From: Desulfovibrio sp. | GTDB taxonomy: Bacteria > Desulfobacterota > Desulfovibrionia > Desulfovibrionales > Desulfovibrionaceae | Assembly: GCA_030145055.1 (NCBI GenBank) | Contig: JAQYWK010000003.1 | Coordinates: forward strand, 124,001 to 188,000 | Direction: 5' to 3' | DNA: 64,000 nt | Shown here: positions 35,113-44,419 of the stretch, piece by piece | Layout of the letters: the number at the start of each line of letters is the position of its first letter | Numbering within the stretch: position 1 is the stretch's first letter | Program-made: the position numbers and the translations under genes | The notes under the pieces: generated by a model | Told to the model about the DNA's origin: nothing | Seen by the model: the letters and a program-made list of their open reading frames with translations, nothing else | The model's database searches: none

Positions 35113-37427
35113 TAAAAGAACAAATCATGAACTCATATATTCAAAAAGCTTTGTTACTCACCTTTTCTATGCTGCTATTGGGAGCAAGCTACACACCAGC
35201 ATATGCCACTCAAGATTACGAATTTTTAAGAAATAGAGTTCAAAATTATCAGGCTTTTGAGGCAGAAGAGCTTTCAACTTATTCTTCAGTCGAATCTTTC
35301 ATTGTTCAATCGCAAAAAGAATATGCAGAGTCACTACAGGATTTTCAGTTTATTCTTTTTTCGGAGAGAGCTTCTATCGGCTCTCCAATTGATAGAAAGC
35401 AAGTAAAAATTAATCTAAATGAATTGCGCGAAACAATTCAAGACATAGTGGATGAACTTAATAATGCTAAGGAAGAATGCCTTTCGAGAATTGAAGTTCT
35501 TAAATCATTTGAACAGCTATCAGCAAATATGCCCACAGGTACACCTGTAGAATTAAGAAAATTATACCAGGTAAGTATGCGTTCTGTTACAGATTTACGA
35601 AAAAAGTCTAAGAGACAACTTTCTAAAATTAGCCTTTTGGAAAGTGAAGGACACAGAATAACTGGGCGTATAGATAAGCTAGAGCAGGGAGAGAAACACA
35701 ACCTATTACAGTTGTGGAGGAGCTATTTCCTGACAGGCAAAGCACCTCTTTTCAGTTCTGACTTTTGGAATAAATCCTTTGTATACAAAAATTGGCTAAA
35801 ACTACGAAAATCAGAATTCAAATCAGGCATAATTAAATATAAAGACAACTCCTTAAGACATTTATCCATATTTGCGGTCGTGCTATTCTTTGGCCTAACT
35901 CTCCAGAAAATAATAAGAAAAAAAGTCACTTGGCGATATTCGATACTAAACAGTCAGTTAAGAATTAAGGTTCTATCTCTTATCGCATTAACCAGCTTTT
36001 CTTTTTACATAGCAACAAGAATTGTATTCCCTTCTACTCTGGAGTCGTTGGCATACTTAGCATTCAGTGTTTTCTTTTTCGCCATTCTCAAACTCACAAA
36101 ATATATTTGCCGAGATAGATATCTCATAACCAGTGGCAGGTTGCGAACAGCTTTTTTATTCACTGTCAGTGTATTCCTAATTGCACTTAATGTTCCCAGT
36201 AAATGGGTTACAATTATATTTTTAAGCTTTCTTATCTTGGCATGGTTCACAAGCTCTATAACAGCGTGGCGCAAGAACCGATTTAAGGGGCTGATTGAAT
36301 CAGCAAAGAAAAGCAGTTTTTTAAGTCCACTTATCGTTGTAACTTTTTTTGGATTTGGACGATTAGCATGCCTGCTAGCTATTATATGGAGCTTAAGTGT
36401 CTTTATAAGATCTTTTGGGAGACTCTGGGGACAGATTCTATTTGGCAGCACAGAAAAAGGAGAAAAACTACTCAGAGGGCTGGTGAGCGGTTTGGCTGTA
36501 CCTCTTGGATGGGGGATATCTTTTGCCATTGCCTACTATTGGCTGACAGGATTTTTTGGAGTGAATACAATTACGACCGCCCTGACGAGACAGATCACTA
36601 TTCAGGACTACTCAATATCAATTGGAAGTATAGTTTCATTGGCCGTTCTTTTCTTCCTAACCAAAAGCTGCGTTGCAGCCTTCAATGTGTCTATAGAACA
36701 TGTTGGAAGTAAGTGGCCCAAAGGAAAACGTGGTGCAGTTCCCTCAATGCAGACTTTGTTTACCTACGGGGTGTGGTCTTTATTTACAATTATTTCAATG
36801 CGTGCACTAGGTTTAAACCTGACAAGCATTGCGGTTATTGCCGGTGGTCTTAGTGTCGGGATAGGGTTTGGGCTCCAAAATATTGTTAACAATTTTATCA
36901 GTGGACTAATCCTTCTCTTCGGGAGGTCTATCCAGCAGGGAGATGTCATCGAACTGGCAGGATTATGGTGTACTGTCCAAAAGATTAATATCAGAACAAC
37001 GTTAGTTGAAACGTTTGAAAATGCGGTGATTATGATCCCTAACTCTGATCTTGTCACAACCCAGATGACAAACTGGACCAAAAACAGTTCGATTTTACGC
37101 CGCGATATACTAGTCGGAGTTGCTTATGGCTCCGATACGGAAAAAGTCCGCCAAACTCTTTTAGAAGTAGCATCAAGCAACTCTCATGTACTGGATATTC
37201 CTGAGCCCTATGTTCACTTCAGTAATTTTGGATCGAGTAGTCTGGATTTCATCTTACGAGTCTGGATCGATGACATAGACTACGCAATCAGAGCAATGTC
37301 AGAGTTACGCTTTGAAATTGACAACAGCTTTAGAAAAGAAGGTATCGAAATCGCCTTTCCACAATTAGATATCCACATCAAAAATATGCCGGAATTCAAA
37401 GAGACAAAAAAAATACCTAGCACATAA
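35109..37427 (+). CDS. Mechanosensitive channel of the MscS/MscK type
   Basis: A 772-residue inner-membrane channel. A signal peptide (about 1-33) is followed by a long periplasmic coiled-coil (35-220), about eleven membrane helices, and a C-terminal MscS core: GLNLTSIAVIAGGLSVGIGFGLQNIVNNF (pore helix, in two runs here), then the beta domain GDVIELAGLWCTVQKINIR and PNSDLV. Such channels release solutes under hypo-osmotic shock. The ATG at 35109 has GAAGGA 8-9 bases upstream. It leads a cluster with DUF389 and CorA proteins. Confidence 0.92.
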   Translation: MIKEQIMNSYIQKALLLTFSMLLLGASYTPAYATQDYEFLRNRVQNYQAFEAEELSTYSSVESFIVQSQKEYAESLQDFQFILFSERASIGSPIDRKQVKINLNELRETIQDIVDELNNAKEECLSRIEVLKSFEQLSANMPTGTPVELRKLYQVSMRSVTDLRKKSKRQLSKISLLESEGHRITGRIDKLEQGEKHNLLQLWRSYFLTGKAPLFSSDFWNKSFVYKNWLKLRKSEFKSGIIKYKDNSLRHLSIFAVVLFFGLTLQKIIRKKVTWRYSILNSQLRIKVLSLIALTSFSFYIATRIVFPSTLESLAYLAFSVFFFAILKLTKYICRDRYLITSGRLRTAFLFTVSVFLIALNVPSKWVTIIFLSFLILAWFTSSITAWRKNRFKGLIESAKKSSFLSPLIVVTFFGFGRLACLLAIIWSLSVFIRSFGRLWGQILFGSTEKGEKLLRGLVSGLAVPLGWGISFAIAYYWLTGFFGVNTITTALTRQITIQDYSISIGSIVSLAVLFFLTKSCVAAFNVSIEHVGSKWPKGKRGAVPSMQTLFTYGVWSLFTIISMRALGLNLTSIAVIAGGLSVGIGFGLQNIVNNFISGLILLFGRSIQQGDVIELAGLWCTVQKINIRTTLVETFENAVIMIPNSDLVTTQMTNWTKNSSILRRDILVGVAYGSDTEKVRQTLLEVASSNSHVLDIPEPYVHFSNFGSSSLDFILRVWIDDIDYAIRAMSELRFEIDNSFRKEGIEIAFPQLDIHIKNMPEFKETKKIPST

Positions 37428-37459
37428 AATCTACTCATATAATTTACAGGGGGAGAAAC

Positions 37460-38500
37460 ATGCCGCTACGGGTAATTGAAATCATAACACCAAGGGCAGA
37501 CAAGGAAGAAGTCACAAAGACTCTGGAAAAACACAGACCCGATGAAGGTTATGTTTTCTGGTCCTCTCCCCTTGATGGTGACACCTCGCTCATTTTCAGG
37601 ATGATTCTGGATATTCAGGATTCTGAAAATGTTCTTGATAGACTTGAAAGTATTTTTTCATGGAAAGAAAAATACCGTATAATTGTATTTCCGGTTGAAG
37701 CCACCATCCCACGATTAAAAAATCTGGATGAAGAGAAAAAAAATGAGCCTGAAATCGTAACACCGGAGTCGGAAGCAGAACCGGAAAAAAGAAGAAACAG
37801 ATTAAGTAGAGAAGAGCTTTATGCAGATGTTCTAGACACTTCTATGTTGACCAGAAGCTATATGTTGCTTGTTACTTTTTCTTCCGTAGTCGCTGTCATA
37901 GGACTTATGAGGGGCAACGTTGCAATTATCATCGGAGCTATGGTTCTTGCTCCTTTATTGGGCCCGAATGTAGGATTATCACTTGCAACAACTCTCGGAG
38001 ACGAAAAGCTTGCAAAAGCATCCTCTAAAACACTTATCTTCGGGATTCTACAGGCCTTATTTATTTCAAGCATAGCGGGATTTTTTCTGGATCTAAGCGA
38101 CTTGTCTTCAGAACTTATAGCCAGAACAACCACAGACTTTTCAGATATAGTTTTAGCAATTGTTTCAGGGGCAGCCGGAATTATTTCATTTACTATGGGA
38201 GTCCCCACTTCGCTTGTGGGAGTGATGGTTGCTCTCTCGCTACTGCCCCCTCTAAGTGCCTGTGGATTATTCATAGGTGCAGGTCATACTGAATACGCAG
38301 TTGGAGCAGCAGTACTTTTTTTAGCAAACATAATCTGTCTCAATCTAGCGGGTGTAGTAACCTTTCTTCTCCAGGGTGTTCAGCCTTTGACGTGGTGGAA
38401 GCGTGAAAAAGCCAGAACCACAGCTCTACGTATTATTGCAGTATGGGGATTTCTTTTAACTGCGCTTATTGCTCTTTTGTATTTTGAATTTTTAAAATGA
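37460..38500 (+). CDS. DUF389 (TIGR00341-type) membrane protein
   Basis: A 346-residue protein with an N-terminal ACT-like regulatory segment (1-80), a charged linker and six membrane helices containing the family motif GAMVLAPLLGPNVGLSLATTLGD and SLLPPLSACGLF. TIGR00341 proteins have no established function. GGGGGAG precedes the ATG. It lies 32 bases after mscS, and the two are very likely co-transcribed. Confidence 0.9.
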   Translation: MPLRVIEIITPRADKEEVTKTLEKHRPDEGYVFWSSPLDGDTSLIFRMILDIQDSENVLDRLESIFSWKEKYRIIVFPVEATIPRLKNLDEEKKNEPEIVTPESEAEPEKRRNRLSREELYADVLDTSMLTRSYMLLVTFSSVVAVIGLMRGNVAIIIGAMVLAPLLGPNVGLSLATTLGDEKLAKASSKTLIFGILQALFISSIAGFFLDLSDLSSELIARTTTDFSDIVLAIVSGAAGIISFTMGVPTSLVGVMVALSLLPPLSACGLFIGAGHTEYAVGAAVLFLANIICLNLAGVVTFLLQGVQPLTWWKREKARTTALRIIAVWGFLLTALIALLYFEFLK

Positions 38501-38558
38501 TTCTTGAAGAGAAAACTGTATAGTTAACTTCATTTGAAACAACGATTGAGGTATACGC

Positions 38559-39623
38559 ATGGCAAGATTTTTAAGAAATAATGAAGAAAAAGAAGGAATG
38601 CCTCCGGGATCACTCGTTTTCACTGGGCAACAAAAAGTAGCAGAACCGCAAATACGAATTACCACTTATGATAACTCGGAACTAAAAGACGAAGACATAA
38701 AAAAATATCAGTCTATAACGAGCCATACTAGCAGTGACAAAGTTACCTGGCTAAATATCGATGGAGTTCACGATTCAAGTTTGATAAAAACAATTGGTGA
38801 AAATTTTGACCTTTCCCTTATGGCTTTAGAAGATATTCAAGATACGGGACAACGTCCTACCATACAGGAATATCAAGATTATCTTTTTGCTACCATGAAA
38901 GTTATCAACACGGGCAGTGATGAGGAAAATGTCAGGGCTGAGCAGGTTAGCTTCATTCTAGGCGATAACTACCTAATAACATTTAAAGAACAACCTAGCT
39001 TAATTTTTGAGCCAGTACGTAAAAGACTTTTCAAACAAAAAGGTAAAATCAGACAAAAAGGACCTGATTATCTCTTCTACACACTCTTAGACTGTGTCTT
39101 AGAAAACTATTTAAAAGTCATTGAAAGAATTGGTGAAAGAATTGAGGACATAGAAGAAGAAGTAATTGCTGATCCAAAGCCGGAACAGCTTGAAGAAATT
39201 AATTTTTACCGGCGAGAAATTGCGTATATACGTAAATCCATCAGACCAGCTCGAGAAATAATATTAAAAGTAAATAGGATTGATTCAGAATATATTGATG
39301 AGAGCACTGCCCCATACTTAAAAGATTTAACAAGTATGCTTGAGCAATCATTAGACTCACTTGAAATTTATAAAGAAATCCTTGGCGACCTTTTCAGCAC
39401 ATACAATATGTCAATCGGTACTCGTTTAAATGAAACAATGAAATTCCTTACAATTTTTGCAACAATCTTCATTCCTCTCACATTTCTTGCGGGAATATAT
39501 GGCATGAATTTCGAGCATATACCTGAGCTTCACTATAAGCATGGGTACTATGTTTTGCTTGGGTTGATGGGCGCTATTGCACTTGTAATGTTGGTGTATT
39601 TTAAAAAGAAAAAATGGATGTAG
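38559..39623 (+). CDS. corA: CorA-type magnesium/cobalt transporter
   Basis: A 354-residue member of the CorA family. The soluble N-terminal domain ends in a long helix (about 150-285) and is followed by two C-terminal membrane helices with the selectivity motif YGMNFEHIPE. It forms a pentameric channel for Mg2+ (and Co2+). The ATG at 38559 follows CGATTGAGG. It is the third gene of the mscS-DUF389-corA set, 58 bases after the DUF389 stop. Confidence 0.92.
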   Translation: MARFLRNNEEKEGMPPGSLVFTGQQKVAEPQIRITTYDNSELKDEDIKKYQSITSHTSSDKVTWLNIDGVHDSSLIKTIGENFDLSLMALEDIQDTGQRPTIQEYQDYLFATMKVINTGSDEENVRAEQVSFILGDNYLITFKEQPSLIFEPVRKRLFKQKGKIRQKGPDYLFYTLLDCVLENYLKVIERIGERIEDIEEEVIADPKPEQLEEINFYRREIAYIRKSIRPAREIILKVNRIDSEYIDESTAPYLKDLTSMLEQSLDSLEIYKEILGDLFSTYNMSIGTRLNETMKFLTIFATIFIPLTFLAGIYGMNFEHIPELHYKHGYYVLLGLMGAIALVMLVYFKKKKWM

Positions 39624-39692
39624 TTTATTTATTATGAGGTTCGATGCAAACATACACTCAAGGGACAAATACACGGGGATACATATAGACAC

Positions 39693-39944
39693 TTCTTTGA
39701 ACGCTCCTTAACAGTTAGTAACACCCTCAAAACTTCGACATCTTCATTGATAGCAATACGCCACGAGATACGCACCATTAAGCACAATCAACTCCCGAGT
39801 TCTCGAAACACTGCCAGCTCGGTCTAATTGTGGGTGCAGCTCTAAAGCAACTTTATTCGCGGATTTTGGATCATCTTGGCTTATATCTTCGTAAATTTAA
39901 TCCAAATCAAGAAGGGACCGTTCAAGCCATTTAATCCTCGGCAT
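39693..39944 (-). pseudogene. Decayed ParE/RelE-type toxin gene
   Basis: Directly downstream of, and overlapping (about 14 bases), the antitoxin gene, the minus strand encodes MPRIKWLERSLLDLD, then an in-frame TAA, then IYEDISQDDPKSANKVA, LDRAGSVSRTRELIVLNGAYLVAY and, after a one-base frameshift, INEDVEVLRVLLTVKE. This is the order and spacing of a ParE/RelE toxin (WLxxxLxDLxxIxxYI.., then GRxxGTREL, then ILRVLH). So the toxin has at least two inactivating changes: a stop at codon 16 and a frameshift in the last third. Confidence 0.8.
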
Positions 39945-40182
39945 ACTTTGCCTCTAAATCTTCCTGCGGAGTCCATTTTGCTTCTGGTCTTCTAGCTTCG
40001 TCCAATACTTCCTGAATAGCCTTGACCTGCCACTCATTCACATCAAGGTAACTAGAAATAGCTTCACCAAACAGAAATGCCTTCGATCTATTAGTCGCCT
40101 GAGCCAGCTTTTCGATTCGCTCTTTCATTTCCGGAGTCATACGAATTGTAACGACTTCTCCCTTAGGTTCATTGCTTGCCAT
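39931..40182 (-). CDS. CopG/RHH-type antitoxin
   Basis: An 83-residue protein with a ribbon-helix-helix DNA-binding N-terminus (GEVVTIRMTPEMKERIEKLAQ, then RSKAFLFGEAISSYLD) and a C-terminal toxin-neutralising tail (IQEVLDEARRPEAKW). The pattern matches antitoxins of ParDE/RelBE systems. GGAGGGCG precedes the ATG. The partner toxin is broken, so this is an orphan antitoxin, still intact. Confidence 0.85.
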   Translation of the reverse strand: MASNEPKGEVVTIRMTPEMKERIEKLAQATNRSKAFLFGEAISSYLDVNEWQVKAIQEVLDEARRPEAKWTPQEDLEAKYAED

Positions 40183-40269
40183 TTTTTACGCCCTCCATTT
40201 GTATTACAAATTACACAGCAATACTAAAACATAGTCTTTGTTTAGCAGATTGCAAATCGCACAAAGCAA

Positions 40270-40304
40270 GAAAAGCCCCTAACAATTAAGTTAGGGGCTT
40301 TTTA
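40270..40304 (-). terminator. Terminator of the GCCCCTAA family after tRNA-Ser(UGA)
   Basis: AGCCCCTAAC pairs with GTTAGGGGCT around a 7-base loop, with TTTTC on the minus strand. It lies 9 bases downstream of the tRNA. Confidence 0.85.
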
Positions 40305-40312
40305 TTGCCAAA

Positions 40313-40404
40313 TGGCGGAGAGGGAGGGATTCGAACCCCCGGAAGGCTCACACCTTCAATAGTTTTCAAGACTACCGCGTTCAACCGGACTCTGCCACCT
40401 CTCC
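40313..40404 (-). tRNA. tRNA-Ser (anticodon UGA)
   Basis: A 92-nt cloverleaf on the minus strand. The acceptor stem GGAGAGG/CCTCTCC, the anticodon loop CTTGAAA (anticodon TGA), a long class II variable arm and the T-loop GGTTCGAATCCC are visible. The 3' CCA is encoded. A terminator follows. Confidence 0.95.
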
Positions 40405-40567
40405 AAACGCAAAATGAAAATTGTCGAAATCGACCTAAATGTCAACCCTTATTTAGTATTAAAGGGATTTAAAATTCATTTATCTTTAAACAGTGTACAG
40501 TATATTGGAAATAAAGGTAAAATAAGGATAAAATTGTATAAAATTCAACAAAAAAACGATCACCTAG

Positions 40568-41224
40568 CTACAAAAATATTCCGCGCGATGAAAGACCTTC
40601 TCCGTATGCTCTGAGTTCTGCAATGGATTTGGTGTCCAGTTTTTTCATCAGGTTAGCGCGATGCTTCTCTACCGTCTTAACACTGATAATCAAAAGCACT
40701 GCAATTTCGCGGTTTTTATACCCAGCAAGAATATTTTTTAAGATCTCCTTTTCACGCTTGGTCAATGCATCAAGTTTTTCACAGCTGTCACTACGCCCCT
40801 TCTGCAAAAATCCCTTTGCGACCTCGCCCGATATCCCCGGAGCTAAATAGACCTTCCCATCCATGACAGTCCTAATAGCCATCACAAGCTCTTCGCTAGT
40901 CGAGTTTTTCAGCACATATCCGCTTGCGCCAGCATCAAGAGCTGAAAAAACATGTTCAACATCAACATGAGCCGTCAGTGCCAGAAATTTTAAAGACTTA
41001 CCTTCTCCGGCAAGCTCTTGAATCGCCTGAATGCCGCTTTTAACCGGCATAGACAAATCCATCAGCACAACATCGGGATTTAGACGTTTGCACAGCCTGA
41101 CACCCTCAAGGCCATTCTCAGCCATACCCAAGACGTTAATACCGTCTTGAGCTTTAAGAATAGTCTTAAGCCCCTCTCTGACCAGTGCATGGTCATCTAC
41201 TATTATCACACCGACTTGATTCAA
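40568..41224 (-). CDS. NarL/LuxR-type response regulator
   Basis: A 218-residue two-domain regulator. The receiver domain has the acidic pocket VIIVDDHALVREGL, the phospho-aspartate in VVLMDLSMP and the K in GYVLKNS. The C-terminal LuxR-type helix-turn-helix is LTKREKEILKNILAGYKNREI, then ISVKTVEKHRANLMKKL. No kinase is encoded nearby. AGGAT precedes the ATG. The distance from the flanking tRNA genes suggests an independent transcription unit. Confidence 0.92.
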   Translation of the reverse strand: MNQVGVIIVDDHALVREGLKTILKAQDGINVLGMAENGLEGVRLCKRLNPDVVLMDLSMPVKSGIQAIQELAGEGKSLKFLALTAHVDVEHVFSALDAGASGYVLKNSTSEELVMAIRTVMDGKVYLAPGISGEVAKGFLQKGRSDSCEKLDALTKREKEILKNILAGYKNREIAVLLIISVKTVEKHRANLMKKLDTKSIAELRAYGEGLSSRGIFL

Positions 41225-41534
41225 AATTTATCCTTGTAAGATATAAATCATCTCTAACCATTCTAGAAATATCTACGAAAAACTCTAATACAAATATAAA
41301 AAAATGCAAACTTATTGTAACGAATAGTCATTAGGTAACAATTAGTACTTAAAAAAAATAAAACTAGAAGCAAAATCTATTATTTCAAGTTACACACCCC
41401 ACCATTTAATCACAAGCTTAGAATCAACTTAGCACACCTATAATTACACCAAACAATTCTAAGTATGAGCAATAACAATCATGTGGATAGGTCCGACGGG
41501 ATAAAAAGGCTGAGAGCTACATTCAGTAAATGAA
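41225..41534. other. Intergenic region without a gene
   Basis: About 310 bases, AT-rich, between the response regulator and tRNA-Ser(GCU). I see no ORF, RNA gene or strong repeat. A GGCTGAGAG string near 41508 is not enough for a TPP riboswitch. Confidence 0.5.
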
Positions 41535-41570
41535 CAAAAAAAGAGCAGTTGAATTAATTCAACTGCTCTT
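41535..41570 (-). terminator. Intrinsic terminator after tRNA-Ser(GCU)
   Basis: AAGAGCAGTTGAA pairs perfectly with TTCAACTGCTCTT around a 4-base loop, with a T-run on the minus strand. Confidence 0.92.
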
Positions 41571-41580
41571 TAAACATTCG

Positions 41581-41674
41581 TGGCGGAGAGGCGGGGATTC
41601 GAACCCCGGATAGAGTTTAACCCCTATACTCACTTAGCAGGCGAGCGCCTTCAGCCGTGCTCGGCCACCTCTCC
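41581..41674 (-). tRNA. tRNA-Ser (anticodon GCU)
   Basis: A 94-nt class II tRNA on the minus strand with acceptor GGAGAGG/CCTCTCC, anticodon loop CTGCTAA (GCT), an extended variable arm, T-loop GTTCGAATCCCC and encoded CCA. It is 93 bases after der on the same strand. Confidence 0.95.
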
Positions 41675-41767
41675 AGTTCACTTAAGTGAGTGTTGCGACT
41701 TGCGCTTCACCCGCTCAGGAGCGTCTAAATAGGAAATATACGCTCAGCTGTCAACCCTTTTCTACTA

Positions 41768-43117
41768 TTATCTCGTTACTTTATTTTTAGCAGTCGATCT
41801 AAAGTAGATGTTGAGCGGAGCAATCTTAACATTCAATATCTTTCTAAGCTTGTTCTCAAGGAAACGATGATATGTAGGTCTGATCAATCGTTCATCATTA
41901 ATGAAGAAAATAAAGGTCGGCGGCTCTTCGTCAGCTTGAGTCAGGTATTTAAACTTAGCTCTTCTGCGCTTAACAACCGGCGGCTGATGCTTTTCAATAA
42001 CTTCTTTCATGATTCTATTAAGCGACCCAGTAGAAACGCGTAGAGAACATTCTTTCTTAAGCTTAGCAGCAAGAGGAAGAATCCCCCCAAGGCCGGACTT
42101 AGTAATACACGAAGTATAAATAACTGGAACATGATGCGCCATTCTCAGGGCCATTTCAAAGCCGGCGCGCAGTTCATTGCGTTCCTCTAAAGAAACCAAA
42201 TCAACTTTATTTACCGCGATGATAAATGGAGTTGCTTCTTTTGCAAGAAAATCAATCAGCCTTTTGTCCTGCTTTGTAAGTCCACCAAGCGCATCAACAA
42301 CCATAACGGTTATGTCAGCCTTCTTACTGCTCTTCAAGGCCCTGACAACACTGAATCTTTCTAATTGATTTGAAATATTGGTTCTGCGGCGAACTCCAGC
42401 AGTATCGACAAAAGTAAAAACTTTGCCACCGGATTCAAAAGTAACGTCAACACTATCACGGGTGGTTCCCGCAATTTCGCTGACAATAACTCTTTCTTCC
42501 CCAGTCAAAGCATTAACCATGGAGGACTTACCTGCATTAGGGCGTCCAAGCATAGCAATTTTAAGACCTTTCTTTTCGTTCTCTATTTCTTCGTCTTCAG
42601 GAATAATCCCTGTGTTCTCAGCAAGCTCGGCAACCTTGGCGCGCAAAGCTTCCAGATTAAACCCGTGCTCAGCAGAAACAGGCATGATCTCCATACCTAG
42701 ACAATGAAATTCAGATAAAGCCTGATCTTCAAGTTCAGATCCATCAACTTTATTAACAACAACAACGATAGGTTTGTTGCTCTGGCGAATGTAAGCGGCG
42801 ACCTGCTCATCAAGAGGAGTCATGCCGAGGCGTCCATCCACTACCAATAAAAGGGCATGTGCTTCTTCAATGGCTTCTCGAGCCTGATCAAAGATATCTA
42901 CCTGAAATTCTTCGGAATCATTATCGCTTTCCATAACGAGTCCACCGGTATCTACGAGAGCGTATCTAACGCCTTCATAGTGACCTTCATCATAGATACG
43001 GTCGCGGGTAATCCCGGGCATATCATGAGTCAGTGCTCTCTTCTTTCGCAACAACCTATTAAATATAGTGGACTTACCAACATTTGGACGTCCTACAAGT
43101 GCTATGGTCGGCAACAT
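41768..43117 (-). CDS. der: GTPase Der (EngA), ribosome assembly
   Basis: A 449-residue double GTPase needed for 50S assembly. G domain 1: GRPNVGKSTIFNRL and DTGG and NKVD. G domain 2: GRPNAGKSSMVNALTG, DTAGVRRR and NKVD. The KH-like C-terminus ends PLNIYFRSTAKNK. AGGAGGC precedes the ATG. It follows the terminator of the upstream gatB-mtnA genes and leads to a tRNA-Ser gene. Confidence 0.96.
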   Translation of the reverse strand: MLPTIALVGRPNVGKSTIFNRLLRKKRALTHDMPGITRDRIYDEGHYEGVRYALVDTGGLVMESDNDSEEFQVDIFDQAREAIEEAHALLLVVDGRLGMTPLDEQVAAYIRQSNKPIVVVVNKVDGSELEDQALSEFHCLGMEIMPVSAEHGFNLEALRAKVAELAENTGIIPEDEEIENEKKGLKIAMLGRPNAGKSSMVNALTGEERVIVSEIAGTTRDSVDVTFESGGKVFTFVDTAGVRRRTNISNQLERFSVVRALKSSKKADITVMVVDALGGLTKQDKRLIDFLAKEATPFIIAVNKVDLVSLEERNELRAGFEMALRMAHHVPVIYTSCITKSGLGGILPLAAKLKKECSLRVSTGSLNRIMKEVIEKHQPPVVKRRRAKFKYLTQADEEPPTFIFFINDERLIRPTYHRFLENKLRKILNVKIAPLNIYFRSTAKNKVTR

Positions 43118-43195
43118 GGCCAGCCTCCTGAAAAAAATATAACGTGTAAACCGTAAACCGTAGATGAAGCGTGTTACGAAAAAATAGTATAACTG

Positions 43196-43228
43196 AAAAA
43201 AGACGAGAAGACATCATCTTCCCGTCTC
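43196..43228 (-). terminator. Intrinsic terminator between mtnA and der
   Basis: AGACGAGAAGA pairs with TCTTCCCGTCT (one mismatch) and is followed by TTTTT on the minus strand. Confidence 0.85.
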
Positions 43229-43369
43229 TGGTGTCTCAATGGCGGCATATGGCACAATAAGCCTTACTCTGTAAAGCCCCAATTGTAATTAGTCAAAACA
43301 TAATAATTACAAAAAAGGGTTCGCAAGAACAATCTACTCCATTTACTCCATATGCTTCATATATTTAAA

Positions 43370-44404
43370 CTAGCTAAAAAGCTTTTTAATTGCTTCAGTA
43401 TAAGGAGGTCTTAAAACACCCTTCTCTGTGACAATCCCGGCAATAAGTTCATTTGGAGTCGGGTCGAAAGCGAAATTAAACACTTCCACCCCTTCGGGAG
43501 TAATTCTAGTATCACCAACATGAGTAACCTCACGCGGGGTGCGGTCCTCAATGGGAACGTCATCGCCTGTAGGTGTCTCGATATCAATAGTATAAACAGG
43601 AGCAGCCACGTAAAATGGAATGCCGAATTCTTTGGCAAGCAGTGCCACTCCGTAAGTTCCGATTTTATTCACAGCATCACCGTTAGCAGTGATTCTGTCA
43701 GCTCCGACAACAACTTTCTGAACCAGCCCTTTCTTCATGAGCAGTGCACAAGCGTTATCACAGGCAACCTTTACCGAAATACCATCACGGTGAAGTTCAT
43801 ATGCTGTGAGCCTTGCGCCCTGTAAGAAAGGACGAGTTTCATTAGCAATAACCTGAACTTTTTTACCCTGATCAATCGCGCCTCTGATAACTCCAAGAGC
43901 TGTGCCGTATCCGGCAGTCGCAAGAGCGCCAGCATTACAATGAGTCATAACGGTATCACCGTCATCGATCAGTGCGCCGCCGAACTTACCGATATCTTCA
44001 CACATACGGATGTCGTCAACATGGATAACCTTCGCACGCGCAAGCCAAGTAGAGCAAAGTTCATCTAAAGAAATATCTCCAGCTTCTTTCCAAATCCCTC
44101 TCATTTCGCGAACAGCCCAGCGCAGATTTACTGCTGTAGGACGCGCATTTTCGATTTTATCGAGATTTGTTTCAAGAGCCTTTTTCCAGTCATCACGACC
44201 TGTAACTTCGCGCCCAGCAAGATAACATCCGTAAGCAGCTGTCACGCCGATAGCAGGAGCTCCGCGAACAACCATAACCACAAGGGCCTCGACGATATCG
44301 TCAGTTGTTTTGCAGTCAAACCAGTCTTCACGAGTAGGTAGGTAGCGCTGATCGAGAAGAACGAGAGCGTCTTTTTCCGCTGAAAATTGAATATGTTCGG
44401 TCAT
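43370..44404 (-). CDS. mtnA: S-methyl-5-thioribose-1-phosphate isomerase
   Basis: A 344-residue enzyme of the methionine salvage route that opens methylthioribose-1-phosphate to methylthioribulose-1-phosphate. It belongs to the eIF2B-related family; motifs: [18 protein letters not shown], the catalytic-cysteine stretch [17 protein letters not shown] and the aspartate in [13 protein letters not shown]. No other salvage genes are adjacent. AAGGAAC precedes the ATG. It starts 15 bases after gatB. Confidence 0.94.
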   Translation of the reverse strand: MTEHIQFSAEKDALVLLDQRYLPTREDWFDCKTTDDIVEALVVMVVRGAPAIGVTAAYGCYLAGREVTGRDDWKKALETNLDKIENARPTAVNLRWAVREMRGIWKEAGDISLDELCSTWLARAKVIHVDDIRMCEDIGKFGGALIDDGDTVMTHCNAGALATAGYGTALGVIRGAIDQGKKVQVIANETRPFLQGARLTAYELHRDGISVKVACDNACALLMKKGLVQKVVVGADRITANGDAVNKIGTYGVALLAKEFGIPFYVAAPVYTIDIETPTGDDVPIEDRTPREVTHVGDTRITPEGVEVFNFAFDPTPNELIAGIVTEKGVLRPPYTEAIKKLFS

Positions 44405-44419
44405 TATAGTTCCTTTTTA

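Noticed and set aside
36005-36529. A 174-codon minus-strand frame
   Set aside because: It is antisense to the mechanosensitive channel gene and has no ribosome site or family pattern.
41470-41530. GGCTGAGAG string resembling part of a TPP riboswitch
   Set aside because: The other conserved parts (the GAACCTGA box and paired arms) are missing, and no thiamine gene is downstream.
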